Source: a virus. Taken from it: a DNA stretch of 24,542 bases. A model generated the notes under the pieces. The model was given only the letters and a program-made list of their open reading frames with translations. It ran no database searches and was not told where the DNA came from. The translations under genes and the position numbers were made by a program. The stretch lies in IMG/VR virus record IMGVR_UViG_3300028796_000003, positions 1 through 24,542 of that record; one strand, given 5' to 3'. Within the stretch, counting starts at the first letter, position 1. Each line of letters starts with the position of its first letter. Below are positions 7,004 to 13,312 of the stretch, piece by piece.

Positions 7004-7609
7004 TTAGCGTGCGTTGTGACGGTCGACCAATTCCGCGAGTTCTGCCTTCTTCGCATCGGGCGGGAACTGCACTCCCTTGGCCTTGAGTGCTTCTCTCATT
7101 TCGTCAGCGGTCTTGCCTTCAGAAGCACGACCACCTTGCCCGGTGTCTTCTTCTTTGGCTTGCTGGAAACCCATGCGCGGATCACCAGAGCCCGCACCCT
7201 TGCCGCTCTGCGCTTCGTCGAGGTCCAGCGAGCGACCCGATGTCGTCATCGGGCGCATTGCCGTGGGCGTCGATGCATCGGGCACCGCCTTGACAACTTG
7301 ACTGCGGCCATACTTCTCCGCTGACAAGCCGGTCTGCAACTCGGCGTCATCGCCTTGCAGTTGCGGCACGTTGACCTTGCCTTCGTCTTCAGACGAGCCA
7401 GCATCACCCGGCTTGCCGCCGAACAGACGCGGATCGAATTGCAGGCCGATCAACTTGCGCGACTCTTCGTCGATCTCGTAATCGCATCCAGGCGTCGAGA
7501 GAACTTCGCGTGCGTCGATGGGTTCGAAGTATTGAAGACCATCGGTGGCTTCTAACTTCTTCGTGAGCGATTCATCATCGCCGGTGTAGCGTAGTGCAAT
7601 TTTGGGCAT
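7004..7609 (-). CDS. Head-region protein with C-terminal HeH/SAP-like helix motif
   Basis: From ATG at 7609 (AGGGGA site upstream) this encodes 201 residues beginning MPKIALRYTGDDESLTKKLE. The N-terminal about 70 residues look folded (DGLQYFEPIDAREVLSTPG, YEIDEESRKLIGLQFD). A long hydrophilic middle, rich in Gly, Ser, Asp and Glu, looks disordered. The last about 35 residues (TADEMREALKAKGVQFPPDA then KKAELAELVDRH) fit a HeH/LEM-type two-helix motif, which in phages often binds DNA or protein. It follows the decoration gene by 10 nt. It may be a minor head or head-completion protein; function is not established. Confidence 0.72.
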   Translation of the reverse strand: MPKIALRYTGDDESLTKKLEATDGLQYFEPIDAREVLSTPGCDYEIDEESRKLIGLQFDPRLFGGKPGDAGSSEDEGKVNVPQLQGDDAELQTGLSAEKYGRSQVVKAVPDASTPTAMRPMTTSGRSLDLDEAQSGKGAGSGDPRMGFQQAKEEDTGQGGRASEGKTADEMREALKAKGVQFPPDAKKAELAELVDRHNAR

Positions 7610-7619
7610 GTGTTTCCCC

Positions 7620-8000
7620 TTACGGCTTGCCGATGAAGATCGTGCTGTTGATCGACGGTGTCGCGCCGCTCGTGTCGTTGAACGCACGAATGTAGCGATA
7701 GTAGGTGCCGCCGATGTCGTTGTTGAACGGGATTTCAGTGCGACCCGTGGCGGTGATGGCACGAGCCGCGAGTTCAACCGGCGTGCCGAAGCCAATCGTC
7801 AGCGACCCTTGGATGCGCACGGTGTACGTGTTGCCGCCAGAGGTGTCGATTGCGCTTGTGTCGATGACGGCAACACCGTCCATGTGCGCGTCGCCAACGT
7901 CGACGACGCGAGCAGAACCGCCAACTTGAGCAGCAGCGTCGACTGTCACGACGGCTGCGTCTTTCAAGAGCAGTAAATTGTCATAGGTGCGAGAAGCCAT
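7620..8000 (-). CDS. Capsid decoration/cement protein, Bbp16-like
   Basis: This 126-aa protein begins MASRTYDNLLLLKDAAVVTV. It is beta-rich, with DMDGVAVIDTSAID-like, YTVRIQGSLTIGF and YYRYIRAFNDTSGATPSINS stretches. The N-terminal YDNLLLLKD.A and the size resemble the Bbp16 decoration protein of Bordetella phage BPP-1-like capsids, also encoded just after the major capsid gene. Such proteins bind the outside of the shell at local symmetry axes and stabilise it. AAGGAA lies about 8 nt before the ATG. The match is from memory, not from a search. Confidence 0.75.
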   Translation of the reverse strand: MASRTYDNLLLLKDAAVVTVDAAAQVGGSARVVDVGDAHMDGVAVIDTSAIDTSGGNTYTVRIQGSLTIGFGTPVELAARAITATGRTEIPFNNDIGGTYYRYIRAFNDTSGATPSINSTIFIGKP

Positions 8001-8031
8001 GTCACATTTCCTTTGTGCTTGTAGCTATCGT

Positions 8032-8958
8032 TTATGCAACGATAGCGAGGTTGCCGATGTGACGAATGCGAGCGGCTGCGCGACCATGTTCGATGACGAT
8101 GCCGTTGTACCATTCGACGCGAGTGCGGAACACTGGCGCGGCTTGCAACTCGCCGAGATCGCGCACATCCATCGGGCCATTCTGAATGCCCGACACGCGA
8201 CCCGAGCCGATGCTCAAGATATACATCGACGTTGCTGTTGCTGCGCCGCTTGCTGCCGCTTCGTCATAGGGCAGGATGTCGTCGCCGCCATTCGCGCCGT
8301 ATGCAACGAGAATCGGAAGATCGTTGTAGTTCGTGATGCGCCGCCCGAATGCATCGGCGGTGTACGTCACGAAGCCCGCGACAGCCGTCGTGCGCGCCGC
8401 TGCGGTGAACTTCCGGCGCAGACCCTTCGACATCAGATAGTGCGTCGGGTTATCGACGGTGTCGGTTGCGTCGTCGATCACACCGAGCGATAACGCTGCG
8501 CCGCCCGCAGTCGCGCCCGCTGAAATGACTTGCGCGTTCACGAGACGCTTCTGCAAGCCGTCGAATTCACGCGGGTTCGTGGATGAATCACCCTTGATGA
8601 ATTTTTGCGTCCAGCCCGCCGCGAGCGATTTCACTTTCATGCGCTCGTGAGTTGCGCGCACGCCTGCGCCTTGCGTCTGGATGATGAAGCGGTCCACATC
8701 CAAATCGCCGCCCGCGATGACGAGCGATTCAGTTTGCGGATTGAGCACGCCGGACGATTCCGGAAATGCTTCGTTCACACCCCGGAAGCTGATGCCCGGT
8801 AGTGAGCCTTCGCGGTTGTACTTGAGTGCGTTGCCAGCGATGTCTTCGAACGGCAGGACTTGCAGAATATCTGATTCCTGCGCAAACATTTCGATGACAG
8901 CCGAACGCACGATGTCGCCAGAGTTCAGCTTGGCGGCTTCGACGAGGGTCAGTGCCAT
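8032..8958 (-). CDS. Major capsid protein (HK97-fold, GP7-like)
   Basis: This 308-aa protein begins MALTLVEAAKLNSGDIVRSA and contains EMFAQESDILQVLPFEDIAG, SLPGISFRGVNEAFPESSG and a long region with GDLDVDRFIIQTQG. It ends FRTRVEWYNGIVIEHGRAAA RIRHI. The pattern (an N-arm, a P-domain-like 'LP...FRGVNE', and a C-terminal 'V.W..G..I.....AARI.N' strand) matches HK97-fold major capsid proteins of the GP7 type found in several proteobacterial siphoviruses. It lies between the scaffold-like and decoration genes, as expected. AAGGTGAAAC precedes the ATG. About 400 copies would form the shell. Confidence 0.88.
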   Translation of the reverse strand: MALTLVEAAKLNSGDIVRSAVIEMFAQESDILQVLPFEDIAGNALKYNREGSLPGISFRGVNEAFPESSGVLNPQTESLVIAGGDLDVDRFIIQTQGAGVRATHERMKVKSLAAGWTQKFIKGDSSTNPREFDGLQKRLVNAQVISAGATAGGAALSLGVIDDATDTVDNPTHYLMSKGLRRKFTAAARTTAVAGFVTYTADAFGRRITNYNDLPILVAYGANGGDDILPYDEAAASGAATATSMYILSIGSGRVSGIQNGPMDVRDLGELQAAPVFRTRVEWYNGIVIEHGRAAARIRHIGNLAIVA

Positions 8959-8985
8959 TGTTTCACCTTAAAGGATGTTCACCCT

Positions 8986-9798
8986 TTAGCGTGCAGCACC
9001 GTGCGCTTGTTGGGCGCGGAACTGTGTGATGCGTGCTTCGGGCGGGAGTTTGGAAAGATCAGCACCGCCCTTAGCGTTACCGTTGGTGCCTGTTGCACCG
9101 GAACCCTGTGCCCTCGGCCAGAGATGGGGAGCGTTCTCGCGCAGAGATGCCGCCCACTCTTCGGGCGTGAGGGGCGTCTTGCCGTCTTTGCCGAAGACAA
9201 TTGTGTCGCCGCTCATGGCGATAACATTGCCGTCGTCGTCGATAGTCCAGCCCGCGCCCTTAGCGCGAAGCACGATGTCTTCTGTTGCTTCAGGCAGTGC
9301 GCCTGCCTTCTGCGATGCCTTGATGATTGATTCAGCCATCGCACGTTCTGCGAGCTTGTCGGCTTTTGCTTTCAGCTTGTCGGCGCGTGCAGTTTCAGCC
9401 TTGACCTTCTTATCCCAATCCGCCGCCATGCGCTCGGTGCGTTTGTTCAACACTTCATCGAGCTTGCCCTGTTTGATTAGCGTCGCTTCTTCATCATCCA
9501 CGAAGCGTTTGAGAATGGTGCGAACAGCTTCAGGGTCGATGCCGTCGAACTGCGCGAGATTGGCCTTGAGTTCTTTCTCTTTGCCGATCAACTCGCCGTT
9601 CTTCGCCTTCAGTCCGGCGACTTGCTCACTGACTGCGGCCTCGATCATGCCTTGCACGATGGGCTTCAGGTTCTCGGGTATCTGAGGGGGAGCAGGGGGA
9701 GCAGGGGGAGCAGGAGGGGGAGGGGGAGAACCGCCGCCGCCACCGCCTTCAGGATCAGGGTAGCGATACTTCATCAAGACATTGCGAGTCAAGAACAT
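8986..9798 (-). CDS. Capsid scaffolding-like protein
   Basis: This 270-aa protein begins MFLTRNVLMKYRYPDPE, followed by six glycines, SPPPPP and a run of APP repeats (residues 24-38). The middle is a long charged coiled coil (about 50-155, rich in Lys, Glu, Ala and Leu, e.g. AAVSEQVAGLKAKNGELIGK). A small folded part (WTIDDDGNVIAMSGDTIV) follows, then a flexible tail ending ITQFRAQQAHGAAR. This architecture and the place directly before the major capsid gene indicate a scaffold that fills the procapsid and leaves before packaging. The Pro/Gly start is encoded by the G-tract at 9686-9726. GGGAATTGACGT precedes the chosen ATG; an ATG 8 codons on has no site. Confidence 0.8.
   Translation of the reverse strand: MFLTRNVLMKYRYPDPEGGGGGGSPPPPPAPPAPPAPPQIPENLKPIVQGMIEAAVSEQVAGLKAKNGELIGKEKELKANLAQFDGIDPEAVRTILKRFVDDEEATLIKQGKLDEVLNKRTERMAADWDKKVKAETARADKLKAKADKLAERAMAESIIKASQKAGALPEATEDIVLRAKGAGWTIDDDGNVIAMSGDTIVFGKDGKTPLTPEEWAASLRENAPHLWPRAQGSGATGTNGNAKGGADLSKLPPEARITQFRAQQAHGAAR
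9686..9726 (+). repeat. G-tract repeat with quadruplex potential
   Basis: The plus strand carries five runs of exactly five Gs (9686-9690, 9695-9699, 9704-9708, 9716-9720, 9722-9726) separated by 1-7 nt. Three of them sit in 9-bp AGCAGGGGG-type repeats. This satisfies the usual G-quadruplex rule (four runs of three or more Gs with loops of 1-7). It is the template strand for the scaffold-like gene, whose mRNA therefore carries the C-rich complement and encodes the APP repeats. Confidence 0.8.
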
Positions 9799-9801
9799 AC
9801 G

Positions 9802-10077
9802 TCAATTCCCTTCGGGTGTGATTGATTGTACGTCCCAAATCATCGGCACAGTGATCCCACTCATCAAGCAGTCATAACAGATGCATGCATACACAACCGT
9901 GCCGCCAGTGGGACCGCGTCGACATTGCACGGCACCATTGACCACACGCGCATAAGTTTGCGAGCCGCATCGACGACACCGCAATTGATCTGCGCGTGCG
10001 GGCAGCGACTTCGCACGCAATAGCACAGCGACCTTCGGCGAAGGTTGCCTTGCCACTGCGAGTGAGACGCTGCACAT
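9802..10077 (-). CDS. Small zinc-ribbon-like protein
   Basis: This 91-aa protein begins MCSVSLAVARQPSPKVAVLL. It has CRRC at residues 34-37, C52, and CICYDC at 65-70, followed by LMSGITVPMIWDV. Two cysteine pairs separated by about 30 residues, with basic residues between them, suggest a zinc ribbon, broadly like the Com-type zinc proteins of phages. No enzyme motif is visible. The ribosome-binding site is weak, so translation may depend on coupling with the secreted-protein gene that ends 4 nt upstream. Position before the scaffold gene gives no clear job. Confidence 0.62.
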   Translation of the reverse strand: MCSVSLAVARQPSPKVAVLLRAKSLPARADQLRCRRCGSQTYARVVNGAVQCRRGPTGGTVVYACICYDCLMSGITVPMIWDVQSITPEGN

Positions 10078-10081
10078 TTCA

Positions 10082-10609
10082 TCAGGTAGGTGTGCAAGAG
10101 ACGAGACTCGGCGACACGGGACCGTTCTGCGTCGGCGCAGAAGTGGTGCAAGTTGTCGAGAGAACAGTGACGCCGCCTTGTTGCACCGTGAGTGTCATCG
10201 ACGTGAATTTGATGTCGGTGATGCGCTCGGTCCAATGCGAATTTGGACAGTCGGGCGCACCGGCAATGACTGCATCGGGCGGTGTCGTCGTCACGCTGAA
10301 GCCGACGTTGCCATTCTTGAATTGCTCGTCTGGAATTGCCACCGAGCCCGACAGCGTCACGGGTTGCGGGACTTGACCGGGCGGCTGATTCTGCCCGCTA
10401 GGGTTCGTGCATGTCGCGGTGATCGTGCCCGATGCAGAGAGCGTGACGGCGATGTCACCTTCGCCCAGGCCCGCGAGCGAGCCCGCTGCCGTGAGGGATA
10501 AGCCGTTGTCAATGAGCGTCGGGTTTCGGTTCTGTTTGAAGTGCACGTTCGCGGCTAGCGCCGCCGTCATCAGAGTTGCAGTGATAAGGGCGAGCGCAAT
10601 CTTCAGCAT
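10082..10609 (-). CDS. Secreted protein with signal peptide and four cysteines
   Basis: From ATG at 10609 (AGGA 8 nt upstream) this encodes 175 residues. MLKIALALITATLMTAALA is a classic signal peptide, probably cleaved near residue 19. The mature part starts ANVHFKQNRNPTLIDNGLSL and holds AAGSLAGLGEGDIAVTLSAS, TATCTNPSG, GAPDCPNSHWTERI and STTC...SC. The four cysteines could form two disulfides in the periplasm or outside. I recognise this as a widespread uncharacterised family of proteobacteria, common in genomes and prophages; the conserved parts are the NG..L...G.LAGLG.GD and DCPN..WTE segments. It stands first in the leftward block, next to the early/late divergence point. It could be a cell-envelope or lysogenic-conversion type product, but that is a guess. 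Confidence 0.78.
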   Translation of the reverse strand: MLKIALALITATLMTAALAANVHFKQNRNPTLIDNGLSLTAAGSLAGLGEGDIAVTLSASGTITATCTNPSGQNQPPGQVPQPVTLSGSVAIPDEQFKNGNVGFSVTTTPPDAVIAGAPDCPNSHWTERITDIKFTSMTLTVQQGGVTVLSTTCTTSAPTQNGPVSPSLVSCTPT

Positions 10610-10815
10610 GTTTGTTCCTAGTTGAGTTGATACAGCACGAAGCCACGAGACATTACGCCATGTCCCAGGCGAACACAAGACAAATTCCTGCCACATCGAA
10701 CGATTCTCGTCAAATACCCGATTAAAAAGCTCAGGATATGTCTCGTTACGCGTGACCCGGCTTAATTTCTCGTGCTACAATTGCGACATCAGCAACCCAC
10801 AACAGAAAGCACACC
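10610..10815. promoter_or_regulatory. Divergent intergenic region between late and early blocks
   Basis: These 206 bp separate the leftward secreted-protein gene from the first rightward early gene. On the plus side, GTGACC (10752-10757), an 18-bp spacer and TACAAT (10776-10781, preceded by TGC) form the first early promoter. Its leader ends ACAACAGAAAGCACACC before ATG 10816. A GTTACGCG half-site (10746-10752) recalls the palindrome of the downstream promoters, but the second arm is missing. On the minus side TTGACG and TTGTCT occur, yet neither has a convincing -10 at good distance. A promoter for region 3 is expected here but cannot be fixed by eye. Confidence 0.55.
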
Positions 10816-11382
10816 ATGAACAGCAATCACACCTTCACCCGAGTTCGCGTCATCGAAGACGAAGCAGCCTACGAAGCCGCCATCAAGCGTCGCATCAAAG
10901 AAGCCGCCCGCGCCAAGTTCTTTCGCGAGAACACCGACGCACAGGACGTGATCGACTGCCTCTATAGCGCCTCTAGTTGGTCCGAGTTCGCGAAGTCCTT
11001 GCACAACTCGTTCGAAGACCGTGGCTCACTGTCACCGGCTCAATTGAACGCAGCACGCGGCATGCTTGAGAAGGCCCGCGCAAAGGCACAGGCGAAGATC
11101 GACGCACGCAACGCACCGGCAAGCTCTGGACATCACGTGTCGACCGTCGGACAGCGCGAAGAGTTCACGCTCACGATCAACAAATTGATGGAACTAGACG
11201 GCATGTATGGCATGACCTACATCCACATCATGACCGATGCGAACGGCAACGCATTTGTCTACAAGGGCAGCAAGGAACTCGGCGAACAAGGCGCAACCGT
11301 CACGGTGAAAGCCACTGTGAAAGAACACGGTGCGTATAACGGTGTCGCACAAACCATCATCAACCGCCCGAAGGCTGTATGA
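10816..11382 (+). CDS. First early gene; possible OB-fold C-terminal domain
   Basis: This 188-aa protein begins MNSNHTFTRVRVIEDEAAYE. The N-terminal part is helical and charged (AIKRRIKEAARAKFFRE, then SSWSEFAKSLHNSFEDRG and SPAQLNAARGMLEKARAKAQ). The last about 60 residues are beta-rich (TYIHIMTDANGNAFVYKGSK, ATVTVKATVKEHGAYNGVAQ, TIINRPKAV). The C-terminal 'G..V..KATVKEH..Y.G..QT.I.RPK' element recurs at the end of many phage early and replication-linked proteins and resembles a small OB-like nucleic-acid-binding fold. No catalytic motif is seen. It has its own promoter, and a terminator directly follows its stop. Confidence applies to the gene; the fold is inference. Confidence 0.85.
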   Translation: MNSNHTFTRVRVIEDEAAYEAAIKRRIKEAARAKFFRENTDAQDVIDCLYSASSWSEFAKSLHNSFEDRGSLSPAQLNAARGMLEKARAKAQAKIDARNAPASSGHHVSTVGQREEFTLTINKLMELDGMYGMTYIHIMTDANGNAFVYKGSKELGEQGATVTVKATVKEHGAYNGVAQTIINRPKAV

Positions 11383-11384
11383 AT

Positions 11385-11417
11385 AAAAGAAGAAGGGCAC
11401 TTGCTCTTCTTCTTTTT
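11385..11417 (+). terminator. A/T-flanked terminator after the first early gene
   Basis: AAAAGAAGAAG (11385-11395) and CTTCTTCTTTT (11406-11416) pair perfectly over 11 bp around a 10-nt loop, and the 3' arm runs into a five-T tract. It begins 3 nt after the stop of the first early gene. The stem is AT-rich and so weaker than the UUCG one at 6621-6646. Its symmetry would allow some action in both directions, because the opposite strand also ends in a T tract. The next promoter follows immediately. Confidence 0.65.
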
Positions 11418-11431
11418 ATCTGTGCTATACT
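11400..11431 (+). promoter_or_regulatory. Early promoter 2 (no palindrome)
   Basis: TGTGC then TATACT (11426-11431) forms an extended -10. The 3' arm of the preceding terminator fills the usual spacer, and TTGCTC (11401-11406) is a poor, distant -35. The leader CACACCAACAGAAAGACAGAA leads to ATG 11458. This copy keeps the extended -10 and leader of the family but lacks the operator palindrome, so it may escape the control that acts on the others. Confidence 0.65.
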
Positions 11432-11457
11432 AGCGGCACACCAACAGAAAGACAGAA

Positions 11458-11658
11458 ATGAACAAGATCAGCAAAAACTCGCTCACGATGACTCTCGGCA
11501 CCGCCGCTGACATGGTCGCACGCGCCGACAAGTTCGAACCGCACCAACTCGCCCGCGCTCGCGTCGTCGTCGCCTATTGGGCAGCGCTGCGCGCCAAGCA
11601 ATCCCGCGCACGGGCTGCAAAAAAGAATTTTGCATCAGGTGCTTGCGTTACGCGATAA
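11458..11658 (+). CDS. Small basic early protein
   Basis: This 66-aa protein begins MNKISKNSLTMTLGTAADMV and is helical and basic (ARARVVVAYWAALRAKQSRA), ending KNFASGACVTR. No family is recognised. Its last eleven codons (from AAG AAT TTT GCA on) are spelled by what elsewhere is the non-coding start of a promoter cassette, AAAAAGAATTTTGCA. Its TAA lies in the right arm of the next palindrome. The ancestral stop, where neighbours have TAA before AAAAGAATTTGCA, seems to have become GCA, extending the protein. AGAAAG lies 6 nt before the ATG. Confidence 0.75.
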   Translation: MNKISKNSLTMTLGTAADMVARADKFEPHQLARARVVVAYWAALRAKQSRARAAKKNFASGACVTR

Positions 11659-11670
11659 CGCTGCTATAAT
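11643..11670 (+). promoter_or_regulatory. Early promoter 3 with palindrome
   Basis: TTGCGT (11643-11648), a 16-bp spacer and TATAAT (11665-11670, preceded by TGC) form the promoter. The spacer holds GCGTTA, CGCGA, TAACGC, a 6-bp-arm version of the family palindrome. The stop codon of the 66-aa gene is inside the right arm. The leader is CACACCAACCGAAAGACAG before ATG 11697. Confidence 0.78.
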
Positions 11671-11696
11671 TCATTCACACCAACCGAAAGACAGAA

Positions 11697-11993
11697 ATGA
11701 ACAACGCAGTCGCAAACACCATCCTTCAGCAACTCGGCGGCAATCGCTTCATCGCCATGACCGGCGCGAAGAACTTCGTCGGCACCGAGAACGCTCTTCA
11801 CTTCCAACTGCCGAACCGCAAGATCAACTCTGTCGTCGTGCGCCTCGACGCCACCGACACTTACACGGTGATGTTCAACAAGCGCACGAACATGGGCGTG
11901 AACATCAAGCAAGTGTCAAGCGAGTCCGGCGTCTATGCCGACAAACTGCGCGCTGTCTTCGAACAACACACGGGATTGTTCACGAGCCTGTAA
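11697..11993 (+). CDS. Conserved-looking early phage protein, unknown function
   Basis: This 98-aa protein begins MNNAVANTILQQLGGNRFIA and holds MTGAKNFVGTENALHFQLPN, INSVVVRLDATDTYTVMFNK and NIKQVSSESGVYADKLRAVF. The 'GGN.F..MTGAKNF......L.F.LP' opening is shared by many short phage and plasmid proteins of unknown function that I recall but cannot name. It looks like a small mixed alpha/beta fold. It has its own cassette promoter (11643-11670) and is followed by another palindromic promoter. Confidence 0.82.
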   Translation: MNNAVANTILQQLGGNRFIAMTGAKNFVGTENALHFQLPNRKINSVVVRLDATDTYTVMFNKRTNMGVNIKQVSSESGVYADKLRAVFEQHTGLFTSL

Positions 11994-12001
11994 GATTAAC
12001 G

Positions 12002-12026
12002 GCACCGAGTATGCTATACTCGGTGC
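12002..12026 (+). promoter_or_regulatory. Early promoter 4, palindrome shifted onto the -10 box
   Basis: GCACCGAGTA (12002-12011), TGCTA, TACTCGGTGC (12017-12026) form a 10-bp-arm palindrome with a 5-bp centre. Here the -10 TATACT (12015-12020) lies inside the palindrome, whereas in the other cassettes it follows it. The outer bases GCACCG and CGGTGC are the same as in the family, but the inner GTTA/TAAC is replaced by AGTA/TACT. The leader ACACCAACAGAAAGCAGAGA leads to ATG 12047. Confidence 0.75.
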
Positions 12027-12046
12027 ACACCAACAGAAAGCAGAGA

Positions 12047-12295
12047 ATGACAGCACGCAAATCCTGGGACGAGATCATGGAACGCAAGCACATCACGCGC
12101 ATGAATCGCGACGACAAGACCGTCGACAAGATCGAGCGGCTCGAAGCGAAGGCACTGCCGCTGATCGGCGAGCTATGCAGAGAAGGCAAGACGGTCTACT
12201 ATGTAAACTGTCACCCGCTCTATAAGGGAAAGACCCGCGAAGGCACGCAGGCCGATCTGTTAGCATTCCTGATCCGCAATAAATACGTGATCTGA
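12047..12295 (+). CDS. Small early protein, unknown function
   Basis: This 82-aa protein begins MTARKSWDEIMERKHITRMN and continues DKTVDKIERLEAKALPLIGE, TVYYVNCHPLYKGKTREGTQ and ADLLAFLIRNKYVI. It is charged, with an N-terminal helical half and a short beta-hairpin-like YYVNCHPLY stretch. No known family. ATG 12047 is preceded by AGAAAGCAGAGA and by its own promoter. Its TGA overlaps the ATG of the HNH endonuclease gene (TGATG at 12293-12297), so the two are translated together. Confidence 0.8.
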   Translation: MTARKSWDEIMERKHITRMNRDDKTVDKIERLEAKALPLIGELCREGKTVYYVNCHPLYKGKTREGTQADLLAFLIRNKYVI

Positions 12296-12780
12296 TGCTG
12301 ACCGTCGAACGCCTGCGCGAACTCCTGATCTACGAGCCCGACACCGGGCTTTTTACTCGACGCATCACCGTCAGCAACGCTAGGGGAGGTCGGGCCGGTG
12401 AAGTCGCCGGAAGCATTAACGGTGCTGGCTATGTGTACGTCAACGTCGATGGGAGCAAGCATCTCGCGCACCGCTTGGCATGGCTCTACATGACCGGCGA
12501 ATGGCCGACAACAGGCGTTGACCATAGAGATCATGACGAAGTAAATAATCGCTGGAATAATTTGCGTCTCGCAAACCAGTCGATGAACAACGGCAATGCC
12601 TCTGTGCACGCAGACAACCCATCAGGCGCAAAAGGCGTTAGTCATTCGCAGCGACTCGACAAGCCGTGGAAAGCGCGCATTCACAATCGACATCTCGGTC
12701 ACTTCGCCACAATTGAAGAAGCGAAAGCGGCCTATGACAAAGCGGCCCGCGAAATATTCGGAGAATTCTTTCGCCCGTAG
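12295..12780 (+). CDS. HNH endonuclease with AP2 domain (homing type)
   Basis: This 161-aa protein begins MLTVERLRELLIYEPDTGLF. An N-terminal phage NUMOD-like stretch (GYVYVNVDGSKHLAHRLAWL) precedes the HNH core: H59-R60 in AHRLAWLYMTGEWP, D76-H77 in VDHRDHD, and N85...N88-N89-LR in NNRWNNLRLA. The C-terminal part (about 112-158), KGVSHSQRLDKPWKARIHN through HLGHFATIEEAKAAYDKAAR, is an AP2-type DNA-binding domain. Free-standing enzymes of this kind cut phage DNA at specific sites and spread by repair. All expected HNH residues are present, so it is probably active. It is coupled to the 82-aa gene by a TGATG overlap, which suggests insertion downstream of an existing promoter cassette. Confidence 0.92.
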   Translation: MLTVERLRELLIYEPDTGLFTRRITVSNARGGRAGEVAGSINGAGYVYVNVDGSKHLAHRLAWLYMTGEWPTTGVDHRDHDEVNNRWNNLRLANQSMNNGNASVHADNPSGAKGVSHSQRLDKPWKARIHNRHLGHFATIEEAKAAYDKAAREIFGEFFRP

Positions 12781-12828
12781 TTGCGTTACGCCGAAACGCC
12801 ATGCTATAATTCGTCATCGCAACGAATT
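12781..12828 (+). promoter_or_regulatory. Early promoter 5, class II with downstream inverted repeat
   Basis: TTGCGT (12781-12786), an 18-bp spacer and TATAAT (12805-12810, preceded by TGC) make a standard promoter. The spacer carries a weak GCGTT...AACGC palindrome. AATTCGT (12808-12814) and ACGAATT (12822-12828), separated by CATCGCA, form a second inverted repeat over the start-site region. The leader ends CCTAGAAAGCAAATC before ATG 12846. Confidence 0.78.
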
Positions 12829-12845
12829 AACCTAGAAAGCAAATC

Positions 12846-13235
12846 ATGGCATACGTAGACCAACAGAAGAAAGCAAAGATCGCAACGGCACTGAAGGCAG
12901 TCATGCCCAAAGGCTGGAAATTTTCTCTTGCTGTCAACAATCATTCGACCATCGTTCTGACGATCTCGGCTGCACCTGTCAACCTGATCGCAGCGCTCGT
13001 GCCGAGTGAGTATCGCAAACCCGAGACGATGACGTATGCGCAAATCTATCACAAGCGCATCGACGAATGTTTCACCGATGCCGAGATCACCGCGACGTTT
13101 GAAAAGATCAGCGAAGCGTTGAACCTCGACAACTTCGACAAGTCCGACAGCATGACCGATTATTTCCACGTCGGACACTACGTCGACATCAACGTCGGCA
13201 AGTGGAACAAACCCTTCGCAGTGATCGCGAAATAA
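12846..13235 (+). CDS. Conserved phage protein with DYFHVGHYVDINVGKW signature
   Basis: This 129-aa protein begins MAYVDQQKKAKIATALKAVM and continues WKFSLAVNNHSTIVLTISAA, with a C-terminal SMTDYFHVGHYVDINVGKWN followed by KPF. I recall a widespread phage and plasmid family of unknown function with this plan: an N-terminal helix ending 'K.V..K...S..V..H..L...I..G..D.I', and a nearly invariant 'DYF.VG.Y.DIN.G.W.KP' near the end. The conserved aromatic and acidic residues suggest a binding surface, but no reaction is known. It has its own class II promoter. Confidence 0.85.
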   Translation: MAYVDQQKKAKIATALKAVMPKGWKFSLAVNNHSTIVLTISAAPVNLIAALVPSEYRKPETMTYAQIYHKRIDECFTDAEITATFEKISEALNLDNFDKSDSMTDYFHVGHYVDINVGKWNKPFAVIAK

Positions 13236-13247
13236 AAAAGAAAGGCG

Positions 13248-13277
13248 CACCGTTACTCGATAACGGTGTGCTATACT
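13248..13277 (+). promoter_or_regulatory. Early promoter 6 with palindrome
   Basis: CACCGTTA (13248-13255), CTCGA, TAACGGTG (13261-13268) form the palindrome. One extra T then separates it from GC and the -10 TATACT (13272-13277). No good -35 is visible. The A-rich AAATAAAAAAGAAAGG directly upstream, right after the previous stop, fits the A-tract of the family. The leader ends GAAACAGAAAGCAGACC before ATG 13313. Confidence 0.75.
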
Positions 13278-13312
13278 CTAGGCTTCAGCAACCCGGAAAC
13301 AGAAAGCAGACC

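Noticed and set aside
9026-9685. 219-codon open frame on the plus strand
   Set aside because: It lies opposite the scaffold-like gene, has Ser/Ala/Leu composition typical of a GC-rich antisense shadow, and has no ribosome-binding site.
10610-10750. A definite leftward promoter for the scaffold-to-tail block
   Set aside because: TTGACG and TTGTCT are present but no -10 at 16-18 bp is convincing, so I did not list it as a site.
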